Assembly (NCBI RefSeq): GCF_020520425.1
Contig: NC_079491.1
Location: 8,667,143-8,731,142, forward strand
Length of the DNA stretch: 64,000 nucleotides
Reading direction: 5' to 3'
From: Spinacia oleracea
Lineage: Eukaryota > Streptophyta > Magnoliopsida > Caryophyllales > Amaranthaceae
A model generated the notes under the pieces. That model was not told where the DNA came from, searched no databases, and worked only from the letters and a program-made list of their open reading frames with translations. A program made the position numbers and the translations under genes. Below, piece after piece: positions 35,188 through 46,524 of this stretch (positions are counted from its first letter, which is position 1; each line of letters starts with the position of its first letter).

Positions 35188-38100
35188 CACTACAAGAAAA
35201 GAGACAATGGGCTACGCTTTTTATCGACGCCCACGAGTAAAAAATCGTCGCCCAAAGTTTAGGCAACGAAAATATTTTCGACACAAGTTCGTCGCCGTAG
35301 GTCCGTCGCCCATAGTCGGGGCGACGAAAGTTTGATTTTCGAAGCCCCTGTTGAGAATCAAGGGCAATAAATTAAATTTCGTAGCCCAACAATGGGCGAC
35401 AAAATTATTTTCGTAGCGCAAACTCTTAATAAAGGGCGACGATATTAATTCGTGGCCATAAATATGCGTCGGAAATTATGTTGTAGCCTTAATCTTAGTA
35501 ATGGGTGACAAGTTTTCTTTTTCGTAGCACATACATATATTAAAGGGCGATGCGTTATTTTTCGTAGTCTTTTATGTGCGTCGATAGTAATATATTTTGT
35601 AGCCCATGTTAGGCATCGAAATTGGAATTTCGTTGCCCTTATTTTCTATGCCGATGCAACCTATATTTGTTTTGCTCAAATTATTATTACATGACCACCT
35701 GCTTTAAGAAACCTTTATCCACAACACTGCGATATCAAATTGAGAAGAAACAAAATGCTATTTTATATATACAACAAAAGTACTAAGTTTTCACAAACAT
35801 AAGCGTATCAAGGACAACAAAATATGGCAATACATATCAATCGTATTTTTGATGCCAGAAAAGAGTATGTTCAAAAATATTGTTTTAGAAAATCCAAAAT
35901 ATGGGAAACATGACCATCGTGATTCATATTGATGTCTTTAGTTGTTCATCATTTGCTCCCAACTTCACACCATAGTCCTTCAATGACCTTCAAAAAGAAT
36001 AACAATCATTTAATATGATAATGTCATATGAAGAAATATAAATAGTTGGCCTATGAAACAAATAATTTGAACCCGACGAAATATGGAATCCAACTCTTGT
36101 CAAATAATACTCACATTTTCAACTACCTCAAGAAACTTATTAAGTATTGAGGTTGAAGTTCAAAGTTGTGAAACAATTTAATATCTTTTTCAAAGTTTTT
36201 TTGTTCAAACAAATTCAAAGAACCTGATGCAAGGGAGGGAGTAAGAATACCAAATATATCTTTCAAAAGGAGAAACATCTTGATTGCTTCCTTAGGACCA
36301 TCACTTTTTTTGGCCTCTGGAAGAAGAAATGTAATACCATCATTAAAGACATGTAAACTAGAAGGATATATTAACGAAAAAAGAATCATAGATGCAAGAG
36401 GCTCTAAATATGGTCAAATCAAACAAGGAATGAGTTTCATTAAGTAAAATCCAAAATATTTCAAGCATTAACAATACATAATACTTCAATATCTACTATG
36501 TAACTAATAAAGTAGGATGCAAGTGCAAATTCACCTAACTGTATAAAAAGCTACGATTTTGGATGTTTACATTCTATGTCATATAATGTTTCAATGTCAA
36601 ATATATACTAGCTGATGTACTGGTAAGTGATGCAAGATAGAAGAATTAAATGATGATTTTGATAGAAGAATTGAATGATGATTTTATAAAATACCACTAT
36701 TAGATACATACCTTGATGCTGCCTCTTTTTTAATCATTTCCATCAGTTGCAACATTAAATCCTTTTTCAGTTTTGCCTCTCTTAAAATGCTTTCTTCCCT
36801 CAATCTTTTCTCTCTTTCAATGCTTTCTTCTCTCAATTTCTTTTCTCTTTCAAGACTCTGTAGCTTCATGTTCTCCATTTCTTCCTTAAGCATTTGATTG
36901 TCAGATTGCAAATTTGAAACTTCTAAGCGAAGTTCCACCTTTTCTTGTTGTAATTGTTGAATTTCATCTCTAACCTCATCAGAATCTGCTGCTCTTGATC
37001 TTTTGGGTGGTTTCGGTCCAACACCAAGCCCTTTTATGTATCCGGAGCAATCTTTGAAGACTTTGGGGAAGGCTTCCATGGGTGTTAGATCACCTTTACC
37101 ATTCTCCTCCACTTCCTTTGTATGCAACTCTTTCAAAGCATTTAAATTCGCTTCAGCGGCAGGGTCAATATTGCCATCCACTCCTCTGATTCACATTTTT
37201 TATAACATAATTAATACCAATATCACAAAAAGATAAAAGCAACCAGAGACTACACCCGATTATCTAAGATATAGAATTTTGTTGAAAAACCCTATACATG
37301 GACAATAAATAATAACTTGACTCTTTTAAAAGGCTCGCCTACAATTTATATGTAACTGAGATAAACAAGGCACTTGAATAATACGCAACCTCTGCCACAA
37401 GATGCCAATATCGGGGCTCTTACATATACAACATATATTAAGTGTTTTTAAAAAATTTCTACCAAACATATATTTTGGAGTACATACCTATGGGTCTTGT
37501 CATATAGCTTGACATATATAGGTTCGTCATCTTGATCATGAGGCGTATCATCACCCTCTTGTGTGGGTTGAGTTTGGGATGGTTGAGCATTCAACTACAA
37601 TTTAAAATACTTTAAAATCACCCAAAATCAAGAAAAACAACCACAACCCAAAACGCCAAAATACATCAGAAAATGAATGAAGGGAGTAAAATTATCAAAC
37701 AAATTTACTCAAAAAAAAAGACCAGCATAAGAAATTATTAAAGGAACTTATTTAAACAAATGCAAACAACATCAACTTGCAATTAAAATAATTACGGTTA
37801 ATTAATTAGCAAAAAACAAGAAAGTAACGAAATTCTCAAGTGATAGAAGAACAGGAATTAAATTATAGAGTTATTAGATACCTAGAAAAGTTGGATTTTG
37901 AAGGATGAGAGGAGGTCGCTCCTCCTGGATCGCAGATTGCCCCAACTTACAACTTCTAATTTTACCTTACCTCTTAATTTGTTTGATACTGCAAATTAAG
38001 AGTAGATCTACCCAAACAAACGGAGAAATTAAGCTTAACTAATTGTTAGCAAAGACTTGGAGATGGAGAGCCCAAGAACAACTTACAAAGACAGTGAAGG

Positions 38101-38486
38101 TGAGCATTTAGGGTTTTTAGTTTCAAAGAAGGAAAGTAGAGATTAAGAATTTTGAGAGGCAACCTGAAATTTTGAGCGGAAAATATTTGGGAAAGTGAAA
38201 ATTTGGCCCGCGTATGAATTTGGAAAATGAAATAATGACCCGCGTATAAATTTTATGGGCCACAAAAATAGAGTTTCGTAGGCCATTGTGCTAGTATGTG
38301 CGACGAAAACACATTTCGTAGTCCAATTTCCAAATATGTGCGACACAGTGCTGTTTTAGTAGCCCAATAAACAATTACGTGCGACGAAAAGATTTCGTGG
38401 CCCATTTGAGACATTGTGCCACGAAATTCATTTCTGTTGCCCCTATTTTTTAGAGTTCGACGCCCAAAGTTGTTTTTCTTGTAGTG
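35188..38486 (-). mobile_element. CACTA transposon inside the LINE
   Basis: Begins CACTACAAGAAAA and ends TTTTTCTTGTAGTG, flanked by ACA (35185-35187, 38487-38489). Both subterminal regions repeat TTCGTCGCCC or GGGCGACGAA-like words, so this is a different family from the one at 8266. A degenerate transposase-related gene lies on the minus strand. A second 88-codon open frame (36123-36389; LFNDGITFLL-like, LLLKDIFGILTP) is unrecognised. It lacks a full transposase and is non-autonomous. Confidence 0.9.
36712..37597 (-). pseudogene. Ptta/En/Spm transposase-family C-terminal remnant
   Basis: Exon A (about 37597-37488) reads NAQPSQTQPTQEGDDTPHDQ, then DDEPIYVKLYDKTHR, and ends at GTATGT. Exon B (37185-36712) reads GVDGNIDPAAEANLNAL, then LTPMEAFPKVFKDCSGYIKG and LGVGPKPPKR, then a long coiled coil rich in EREKRLREES repeats, ending at AAG|GTATG. 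The order and the GLGxGPKP word match the C-terminal part of plant Ptta/En/Spm transposase-like proteins (Transposase_24). The catalytic part is absent. Confidence 0.65.
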
Positions 38487-39783
38487 ACATCAGTGGATAG
38501 GTTTCTCTATTCATGGCAATTTGGTTCAGTTAGTCAGGAAAGATGGACAAAGTAAAGCTTCAAAGTTCAGGAAGCAGGTGTATTTTGCAGATGTTGGTGC
38601 TGCTGTCTATCTGATCTGGAGGTGTAGAAACACAAGTTTTTGGGATAACTCCATTCCCACTGTCAGTCAGAGTATGAAGGATTTGAAGCAAATGGTCAAG
38701 AGCAGAATTCAGGTTGTTCTGCCAAAGCATGTAAGCAAGAGAGATAGTGAATGGTTCACAAATTTGTAATAGCCTTTAGGCATCCTGGTTGTGTTTTAGA
38801 GCTTGTATAGCTTTGTGTTTGCTGATTTCAAGGGCATAGAGTCCAACCTAGTTGGTTTGTATGTCTTGGAATTGGCTTAAGGTGTAATTGTTTGATCCAA
38901 TTAATATATTTCTCTCTTGCTTAGCAAAAAAAATATATATATACCAACTGCTATATTATATATATTATATTAAATTAGTTTTTGATTTTAGATTGAATTT
39001 CATTTTAGATTATTTTTTAAATATTAGAGTATTTGTTTTTGGATGAAGTTGTATATGCATAACATTAGTAATTATTAAAAAAAAAAAACTATGTGGCACC
39101 TAAATATTTATTTATGTGGCACCCGACTTTTATTTCCTAAGTGGCGCTCTATTATTAGAATAGTGTTTGATTTTGGATGAATCTGATTTTAGATTTATTT
39201 TTCAATTATTAGAGTGTTTGATTTTGGATGGAGTAGTATATATTAGTAATTAATTAATTAAAATATCAATGCGGCACCTAATTAATTATCTACGTGGCAC
39301 TCGATTTTTTTAATACAAAATTAAATTAGAAATCTTATTTTTCATTGGCCGAAATCATTAGATTTCCTACGTGTTGCTTTAATAGTTTTGCAAATATTTC
39401 TCCTTTATACATATAAATATAATTTCGAAATCTTATTTTTCATTGGCTTAAACATTATATTTTCTATGCGGCGCTCTATTATTGGATTAGTGTTTGACTT
39501 TGGACAAAATTTTATTTTAGATCTATTAGTGTTTGATTTTGGATTAAATTTTGTTTTAGATTTATTTTTAATTATTAGAGTATTTGATTTTGGATGAAGT
39601 TGCACATATTATTAATTAATTAAAATATCTACGTGACACCTAATTAATTATCTACGTGGAACTTGATTTTTTTAATTCAAAAATAAATTAGAAATATTAT
39701 TTTTCATTGGCTGAAACCAATAGTAATCCTAGGTGACGCTCTAATATTTAGCAAATATGCCTCCTTTATATATATAAATTAGA

Positions 39784-40051
39784 TTTTGCGAGCAACCAAT
39801 AGTTTTCAGTTTTTTTTAACTAGTATCCCCCCATTAAAAAAGAGAGGAAATGTGGTTGAATTTATCATTTACGATTGGAAAATAAAAATTATAATTGTTG
39901 AACAAGATAAACAAGGAAGCTAGAAATTTATGCATAAAAGAAAGTCTAATGGTAGAAATGTATGTATGCATTTGGAACTCCAAGGAACCATCTACAATTA
40001 ATAGTTGAAGTCTCTCTCTTTTTCGAGTGAGTTTGCTTGGATTATTACATA
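39784..40051. other. Spacer between Helitrons
   Basis: AT-rich; no feature recognised. Confidence 0.4.
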
Positions 40052-40717
40052 CTAGATTTTAGCCCGTGCGATGCACGGTTTCTATTAAATGGTTAAGTTT
40101 AAATAAAACTCTTATGTATATACCAATTTTTTTTTTTTTTTTTTTTTTTGATAAAACCAATTTTATATATTTGGTATTAGATTAGAATAGTTTTTGATTT
40201 TGCATTGAATTTTATTTTAGATTTATTTTTTTTAATGATGAGAGTGTTTGTTTTTGGATGAAATTGTATATGCATAATATTAATAATTAATTAATTAAAA
40301 TATCTACGTGGCACTTAATTATTTATCTACGTGGAACTCGACTTTTTTAATTCAAAATTAATTTTGAAATTTTATTTTTCATTGATCGAATCCATTAGAT
40401 TTCCTACGTGGCGCTCTAATATTGGATTAATGTTTGATTTTAAATAGTTTTTTATTTCTGATTAGTGTTTGATTTTTGACGAATTTTATTTTAGATTTAC
40501 TTTTTAATTATTAGAGTGTTTGATGGAGTTGTATATATTAGTAATTAATTAATTAAAATATCTATGTGGCACCTAATTAATTATCTACGTGGCAATCGAT
40601 TTTTTTAATTCAACAATAAATTAGAAATCTTATTTTTCATTGGCCGAAACCATTAGTAATCCTATGTGGCGCTCTAATAATTCAGCAAATATGCCTCCTT
40701 TATATATATATATTAGA
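40052..40717 (-). mobile_element. Helitron, non-autonomous, 666 bp
   Basis: The minus-strand 5' end A|TCTAATATATATATATAAAGG (40717 downward) and 3' end with hairpin CCGTGCATCGCACGGG, spacer and CTAG|T (40055-40052) match the Helitron at 30614-39783. It carries the same internal words (CTACGTGGCAC, GATTTTGGATG-like). It has no coding sequence. Confidence 0.75.
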
Positions 40718-41404
40718 TTTATATTTAAGAGTATGAAAAATTAACTCTAATAATCCATTCTTTGAGCGATTTTCTAAAAACAGTCCCACTAATACGATAA
40801 TTAACAATAAACCAACCTTTAATACCTATATATTATCTTTTAATAGGCCTCGTGACCGGTTACCGAAAAGAAAACGTCAACAATTTACAAATTGACTTGC
40901 TTTTGTTGATTTGGAGTTTTAAAACATTTTTTAAAAAAAAATTGTTGACCGGGACAATGTCCCTTTAAATTTATTTATTTTGTTTAAAGTGTTTTTTTTA
41001 GTTCGTCCCTCCCTCTCCTATGTTATCTCTATCTCTTTAAGATACTACACCAAATCACCATTCACCACCCGACTCCAGCCAACACTAGCACCATGCTTGT
41101 TCATCATTGTTATTCATGTATCTTACGCCAATCTTTTACAAATATAAGTCTTTAAAGTTGAAGGTTTTTTGTAAGTATAATTTCTATTATATTGTTATGG
41201 GAGTAATTCTAGCCTTCTAGGTGTTTGAAGTCTTAGAAGAAGACCACTTTGTCCTCCGTTGCCCCCCATTCCTTAGATCCGCGAAAAAATATAATAGTAA
41301 CAGAGTTTATGTATATAGATAAAATTCCCTATTATATATCACATAAATGAGTTTGTCTCAGTTGGTTGAACTAGTATAAAACCCGTGCGATGCACGACTT
41401 CTAA
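40718..41404. other. Gene-free stretch ending in an inverted Helitron 3' terminus
   Basis: I see no gene. 41371-41400 reads CTAG..AAACCCGTGCGATGCACG, an inverted Helitron 3' end without its partner, so another copy has been partly overwritten or truncated. Confidence 0.45.
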
Positions 41405-42312
41405 TCTAAATATAAATTTATATGAAATATATATATATATATATATAAAGGAGGCATATTTGCTGAAATATTAGAGCGCCACCTAGGATTACTAATGGTT
41501 TCGACCAATGAAAAATAAAATTTCTAATTTATTTTTGAATTAAAAAAATCGATTGCCATGTAGATAATTAATTAGGTGCCACATAGATATTTTAATTAAT
41601 TAATTACTAATATATACAACTCCATCTAAAATCAAACACTATAATAATTAAAAAAAAAATCTAAAATAAAATTCATTCAAAATCAAACACTAATCTAAAA
41701 TAAAATAAATAAAATTCATTATCCAATATTAGAGCGCCATGTAGGGAATCTAATGGTTTCGGCCAATGAAAAATAAGATTTCAAAATTAATTTTGAATTA
41801 AAAAAGTCGAATGCCACGTACATAAATAATTAAACGCCACGTAGATAATTTAATTAATTAATTAATAATATTACGCATATACAATTTCATCCAAAAACAA
41901 ACACTCTCATATTTTTTTTTTAAATCTAACACTACAAGAAATTGTACTATTAACGACGGGAAAACCCGTCGCTAAAGGCCAGTAATTGTTGATTAACGAC
42001 GGGATTTTCCGTCGCGAACCCGTCATAAAAGGGGGTCGTCGTTAATGGAAAATCCCGTCGTTAATCCGTCGTAAAAAAATATTTGCGACGGTTGTTCTCT
42101 TCTTTGTTGGGTTGTTATCCCCGTCGCAAAAGCCTTTTTACGACATGATTTTTACCCGTCGTTATTAGGTTATCATAAAAGATACAAATTCTTGTAGTGT
42201 AAAATGAAATTTAATGCAAAATCAAAAGAATTTAATCTAATACGAAAAATATAAAATTGGTATATACATAACAATTTAATAGAATCCGTGCATCGCACGG
42301 GCTAAAATCTAG
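41405..42312 (+). mobile_element. Helitron containing a CACTA MITE
   Basis: The 3' end is clear: CCGTGCATCGCACGGG, spacer, CTAG (42309-42312), then T. The 5' boundary A|TC at 41405 is the best guess ahead of the shared TATATAAAGGAGGCATATTT. It lies in direct orientation, opposite to its two relatives. Internal words match theirs. A 270-bp CACTA element interrupts it. Confidence 0.6.
41930..42199. mobile_element. Miniature CACTA element, 270 bp
   Basis: CACTACAAGAAATTG at the left and CAAATTCTTGTAGTG at the right; TSD TAA (41927-41929, 42200-42202). It is almost wholly built of subterminal CCCGTCG / CGACGGG words in both orientations, so it keeps binding-site-like arrays and nothing else. Confidence 0.9.
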
Positions 42313-43437
42313 TATGAAATATGAAAGATAAATATCATTAAATTAGAGTTTATTGATATTCTCCCATTAAAGTTAATAATGGATAGATTTGTTATTGCTC
42401 AGCTCATTCGGTGTCTTATTTATTAAAACAATTAAAACAAATAAGGTACATAAACAAAATTATTAATTTTTATTCTCATTCACCACATGTGTCAAGACCC
42501 ACCCTTCATTTTGATATTTCGTAGTAATACCCCTTAAAACTCGCACAATCGCCTCATGAATATCATTAATTACCCAATCACTTAACACCTACCTACACCA
42601 TTTACTTTATTCAATTAGAGATAACTTTAAGACGGACAGGGGCAACACACCCTTAACCTCCTACAATTCTCCTCTTCACCCCCTCTATCTACGATAAGAA
42701 CGATACCCACCCCTCCTAATCCCCGTCTTGAGAAGTGCAAAATAAAATTCATCCCCTCTTCATCACCCCCCTCCCCTCCCGTGTATCCTCACCAGCCTCA
42801 AACCCGCCCGTAGACTCAATTTTTTTTATATAAGAGAATTTTGAATTTTAAAACTCTATTTTAGAGTCTTTGCAATTCGTTTGGATGATTAGAGTAATTG
42901 AGTAAATAAAAAAATATTACAATATGTAAGCAATAACCGTATTAAAGAAAATATTTTTAATTCTTGTTGCAAATTATCTTTTTCAAAGCATTTGTTGTTA
43001 TTTTTTATATAAAATAATTTTTTATTAATTAAAATGACTATATATTAAAGTTAATGTATTTTAAAAAATAAAAATAAACCATTCATCCATTATCATCTGA
43101 TCCACCTGTTTCATCTACGGATGATGGATAGGTGGACGCAGGTGATTGATTGAGCGGGCGACGGATGGATGCGGGCGGAGCAGATTGATAAACTGGTGGA
43201 TGCGGGTGAAGCTCCACCCAATCCGAATCAGGCCTATTGTCATCCATATTTGTCTATGCGAATAAACTTTGGCACTTCAATTAATTAGTGTATTCATAAA
43301 TCCATAAAATTAAATTAAAATATTTTATTAGTGAGTTTTTTTAGCGTATTAGAGTATTAGGTGATTATTATCTTTATGGTGGTGTTACACACTTACATTT
43401 ATAAAACCACCCCTGGGTATTTTGTTTGTAAAATCAT
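42313..43437. other. Gene-free stretch with a short GGATG-type repeat
   Basis: 42630-42800 is C-rich and unremarkable. 43085-43250 has an irregular repeat of words like GATGGATGCGGG and GGTGGA. No gene. 43340-43437 is the first unit of the tandem array that continues at 43770 and 44378. Confidence 0.45.
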
Positions 43438-43439
43438 TA

Positions 43440-43767
43440 CTCCCTCCGTCCCGGAATACTTGACCTGTTTTCCTTATCGGGTCGTACCTTAATACTTGAC
43501 CTGTTTCTAAAAATGGAAATATTCTAACAATATTATATTATTTCTCACTCCACCCCTATTAACCCACCTACCCCCTACTCCATACAAAAAATAATTAAAA
43601 ATTCAATCACTACTCTCCCCCAACCCCACCTCTTAACCCACCTCCCACTAACTACATTAAAATAATACCCCACTATCAACTACTACCTATTAAATTAAAT
43701 AAGTCAATTCAAGTCCCTTAAACTCTATGCCGGTCAAACCGGGTCGAGTATTCCGGGACGGAGGGAG
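43440..43767. mobile_element. Stowaway MITE, 328 bp
   Basis: Terminal inverted repeat CTCCCTCCGTCCCGGAATAC, flanked by TA on both sides (43438-43439, 43768-43769), the Tc1/mariner signature. Other units of the local tandem array (44590, 44870) show the same site without insertion (TTTGTAAAATATTATGAAAT). Confidence 0.9.
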
Positions 43768-43810
43768 TATTATGAAATAGTCTTGTGTCATACAGAAGGA
43801 TATGAATGAT

Positions 43811-44366
43811 TTATTAACCAAATATGAGGAATAAGGCTAAACAGCCAAGTACAACCTAGGAAAAAACAAAAAAGCAGACAACATTAATAATCCTCGGAAA
43901 GTGGCAAGGTAGAATAGTCCCAAGCAAGCAAGCTAAAAATCCACATTTTGGAGTTTTTTACAAATGTAACATCTCATGAAAACAATAAGAAGAATCTGAT
44001 TAAGCAAATTGCTAGCATGTTGGGATCGATTATAAAATCTTCGTACTCTGTATAAATTAAGAATCTAAACTCTCTTTTTTTGTAAATATCTTCTACGTAC
44101 TTCGTATAATGGATTAATTGTTTTATAAAAACATAATCATATTGGTTATATTTGTTAACAAAATATAGAAAAGATTTTACAAAATATTCCACATGTATAG
44201 AATAACATCTTTTTTTAGAAAAATAGAATCAAATACTTTATAAGGAAAATGTTAACAAAATATTTTATTTTTTAAAGTTTTTTATATCCATAAGAGAGGC
44301 AAATCAGAGTGACATTTGTCAGCTCCACGTTGATTTCCTCTCTTTTAGTATAATATACATTTTGTA
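43811..44366 (-). mobile_element. Retroposon of about 556 bp with 11-bp TSD
   Basis: Flanked by ATATGAATGAT (43800-43810 and 44367-44377). On the minus strand it ends TTGTACTTGGCTGTTTAGCC...TTAATAA, like the tail of plant LINEs, so it is probably a 5'-truncated or LINE-derived retroposon. It contains a 14-bp hairpin around AAGAGAGG..AAATCA near 44300. A near-identical copy lies at 45972-46524. Confidence 0.65.
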
Positions 44367-44377
44367 ATATGAATGAT

Positions 44378-45960
44378 TTGTTTCTAGCTTAAATAGTACT
44401 CCATAGTGTAATCTTACTTATTTCCCGTATAATCTAGGCGATTTTTTTCCTTTGGAACTTTATTAATCTTAACGTAGCCCCAAATCCCTCAAATTAATTT
44501 TTTTTTTATGAGTATTTTTACCGTATAGTCTAGGTGATCAATATCTTTATGGATGTGTTCGTTTATAAAATCACCACCTATATATTTTGTTTGTAAAATA
44601 TTATGAAATAGCCTTGTGTCATATATCTAGTTTAAGGTCTTATAATATGATCTATTTCTAACTTAACTTACATATTTCTCGTATAACCTAGGTGATATTT
44701 TCTTAATATTGGTGATTATATACCTTTCTAAGGTGAAAGGTATATGATATAATTAAATAACTTTTTTTTTTATTTGTGAGTATTTTTACCTTATAGTCTA
44801 GGTGATCAATATCTTTATGGTGGTATTACATTTATAAAATCAACACCTAGATATTTTGTTTGTAAAATATTATGAAATATTCTTGTGTCATATAGCTAGT
44901 TTAAGGTCTTATAATATGAATGATCTATTTCTAACTTAAAATATAGTGTAGTCTTACATATTTCCCGTATAACCTAGGTGATTTTTTCTTAATATAGATG
45001 ATTCTCTTTTTTCTTTCTAAGGTGAAAGATGTATTATATAATTGATTTTCTACTATGATGTTTATATCTAAGTCATTTTTTATTACCCCCTTGAAACTTT
45101 ACATATTTTTAGTCTCGGGTCTTGCTTAACACCCACGTAAGACTTTACCTATTAATTAAGCTAGTTTACTCTTACATCTACAGGTTTTTGTAAATGTATG
45201 AATCATATATGCATGACTTGTTAAATTGAGCAACTATGCAGAATGAAAAATAAATATATACCTAAAATTATGAGCACAATGGTTTTAGCTTGATTTTATA
45301 AATAAAGAAGATTATAAGTACATATTTATAGCAAAAGTTTTAAATGAGATTAATGTATTAATCTTCATTGACCAAATATGACATATCCATGGTAAAAGTT
45401 TTATACCGAGTACTCCGTATTGATTTTTATGTTCTATAAGTATATGTTTTATTAGGAGATTCAAATTAAAACAAATAAGTAATTGATAATTAAAGTTGTT
45501 TTTTTTTTTTTTATAATTGATAAAGTTGATACTTTGAATATTCTAAGTTTGGTAACAATTTCTCGTTAATTTTGTATAACAATCGGCAGTATTATATACC
45601 CCGTGTTTTTTTCCTATAGACAATTTTTTAACTAACTTTAAAAAATTAAAAAATGAAAGGCCAATGAGATGTCATGTGTCATACTTAGTGTCTCTTTTAG
45701 TATTATTTTTTAATAAGCAATTGCACACATAATATTCATCCAGCTGAAGATTATACATATTTGTTTGTATTGTTTCTGGAATAGTTTGCTTTTTGCGTGA
45801 GACTGGAATTTTTTTTAATTAATATAGTGTTATTATAATTCCATAAGAAACGTAAACGTTGGCATTATAGAGCTGGATAAATTTCCTTCTATTTTATCAT
45901 TTATATTTTTTTTTTGTACCTAGAGTATTAATTCCCGTATAGTAATTTTTTTTTTGGGTA
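44378..45960. repeat. Degenerate tandem array, unit about 260-270 bp
   Basis: The series GTCTAGGTGATCAATATCTT, TTTGTTTGTAAAATATTATG, CTAGTTTAAGGTCTTATAAT and ATTTCCCGTATAACCTAGG recurs at about 44510, 44780 and, interrupted, before 44378. From about 45060 on the sequence is AT-rich without recognisable units. No gene. Confidence 0.65.
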
Positions 45961-45971
45961 AATATTAAAAT

Positions 45972-46524
45972 TTATTAACCAAATATGAGGAATAAGGCTA
46001 AACAGCCAAGTACAACCTAGGAAAAAACAAAAAAGCAGACAACATTAATAATCCTCGGAAAGAGGCAAGGTAGAGTAGTCCCAAGCAAGCAAGCAAGCTA
46101 AAAATCCACATTTTGGAGTTTTTTACAAATGTAACATCTCATGAAAACAATAAGAAGAATCTGATTAAGCAAATTGCTAGCATGTTGGGATCGATTATAA
46201 AATCTTCGTACTCTGTATAAATTAAGAATCTAAACTATCTTTTTTTGTAAATATCTTCTACGTACTTCGTATAATGGATTAATTGTTTTATAAAAACATA
46301 ATCATATTGGTTATATTTGTTAACAAAATATAGAAAAGATTTTACAAAATATTCCACATGTATAGAATAACATCTTTTTTTAGAAAAATAGAATCAAATA
46401 CTTTATAAGGAAAATGTTAACAAAATATTTTATTTTTTAAAGTTTTTTATATCCATAAGAGAGGCAAATCAGAGAGTGACATTTGTCAGCTCCACGTTGA
46501 TTTCCTCTCTTTTAGTATAATATA
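45972..46524 (-). mobile_element. Second copy of the 556-bp retroposon
   Basis: Nearly identical to 43811-44366 over its length, including the same hairpin and the LINE-like tail. Small indels (an extra CAAG in the AAGCAAGC tract near 46085, an extra AG near 46474) separate them. No clear TSD was found, so it may be a separate insertion or part of a segmental duplication. Confidence 0.65.

Larger units (their letters stand above)
32102..38769 (+). pseudogene. L1 ORF2 (endonuclease-reverse transcriptase), interrupted
   Basis: Opens MDRVLAWNVRGLN (APE-type endonuclease). Endonuclease words are WGDFNCVM, FSKIDRFMAN and DHSPGLLS. The RT part has SEFRPISCCKTIYK, LMKIDLQKAYDTVDW, GLRQGDPISPLLF and FADDLIIYSKG, so the catalytic ADD is intact. 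A TAA at 34310-34312 follows CHGMH; the frame resumes SEIQRVVDVSGFSRS. The zf-RVT domain (WNRLNVPKHRFICWL, CLICGLDDETHQHLFFQC) ends at the CACTA insertion (35187). The frame resumes at 38490 with QWIGFSIHGNLVQLVRK and ends at 38769. Confidence 0.9.
30689..38935 (+). mobile_element. L1-type LINE with 15-bp TSD, itself split by a CACTA element
   Basis: Flanked by TATATATACCAACTG at 30674-30688 and 38936-38950. It has a short leader, ORF1 (30757-32109), ORF2 (from 32102) and a short A-rich tail (about 38926-38933). The CACTA element at 35188-38486 sits inside ORF2. Removing it gives about 4.95 kb. One nonsense codon in each ORF plus the insertion mean it is dead, but it is otherwise little decayed and nearly full length. 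Confidence 0.9.
30614..39783 (-). mobile_element. Helitron interrupted by an L1 LINE
   Basis: On the minus strand it begins A|TCTAATTTATATATATAAAGG (39783 downward) and ends with a hairpin-like GTGCATCGAATGTGC, spacer and CTAG|T (30617-30614). Insertion between A and T and the CTAG end are Helitron hallmarks. The same termini recur at 40052-40717 and 41405-42312. Without the LINE it is about 0.9 kb, non-coding, with internal repeats of a word around GTTTTTGGATGAAGTTG and CACGTGGCACC. It has no Rep/helicase. Confidence 0.7.
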
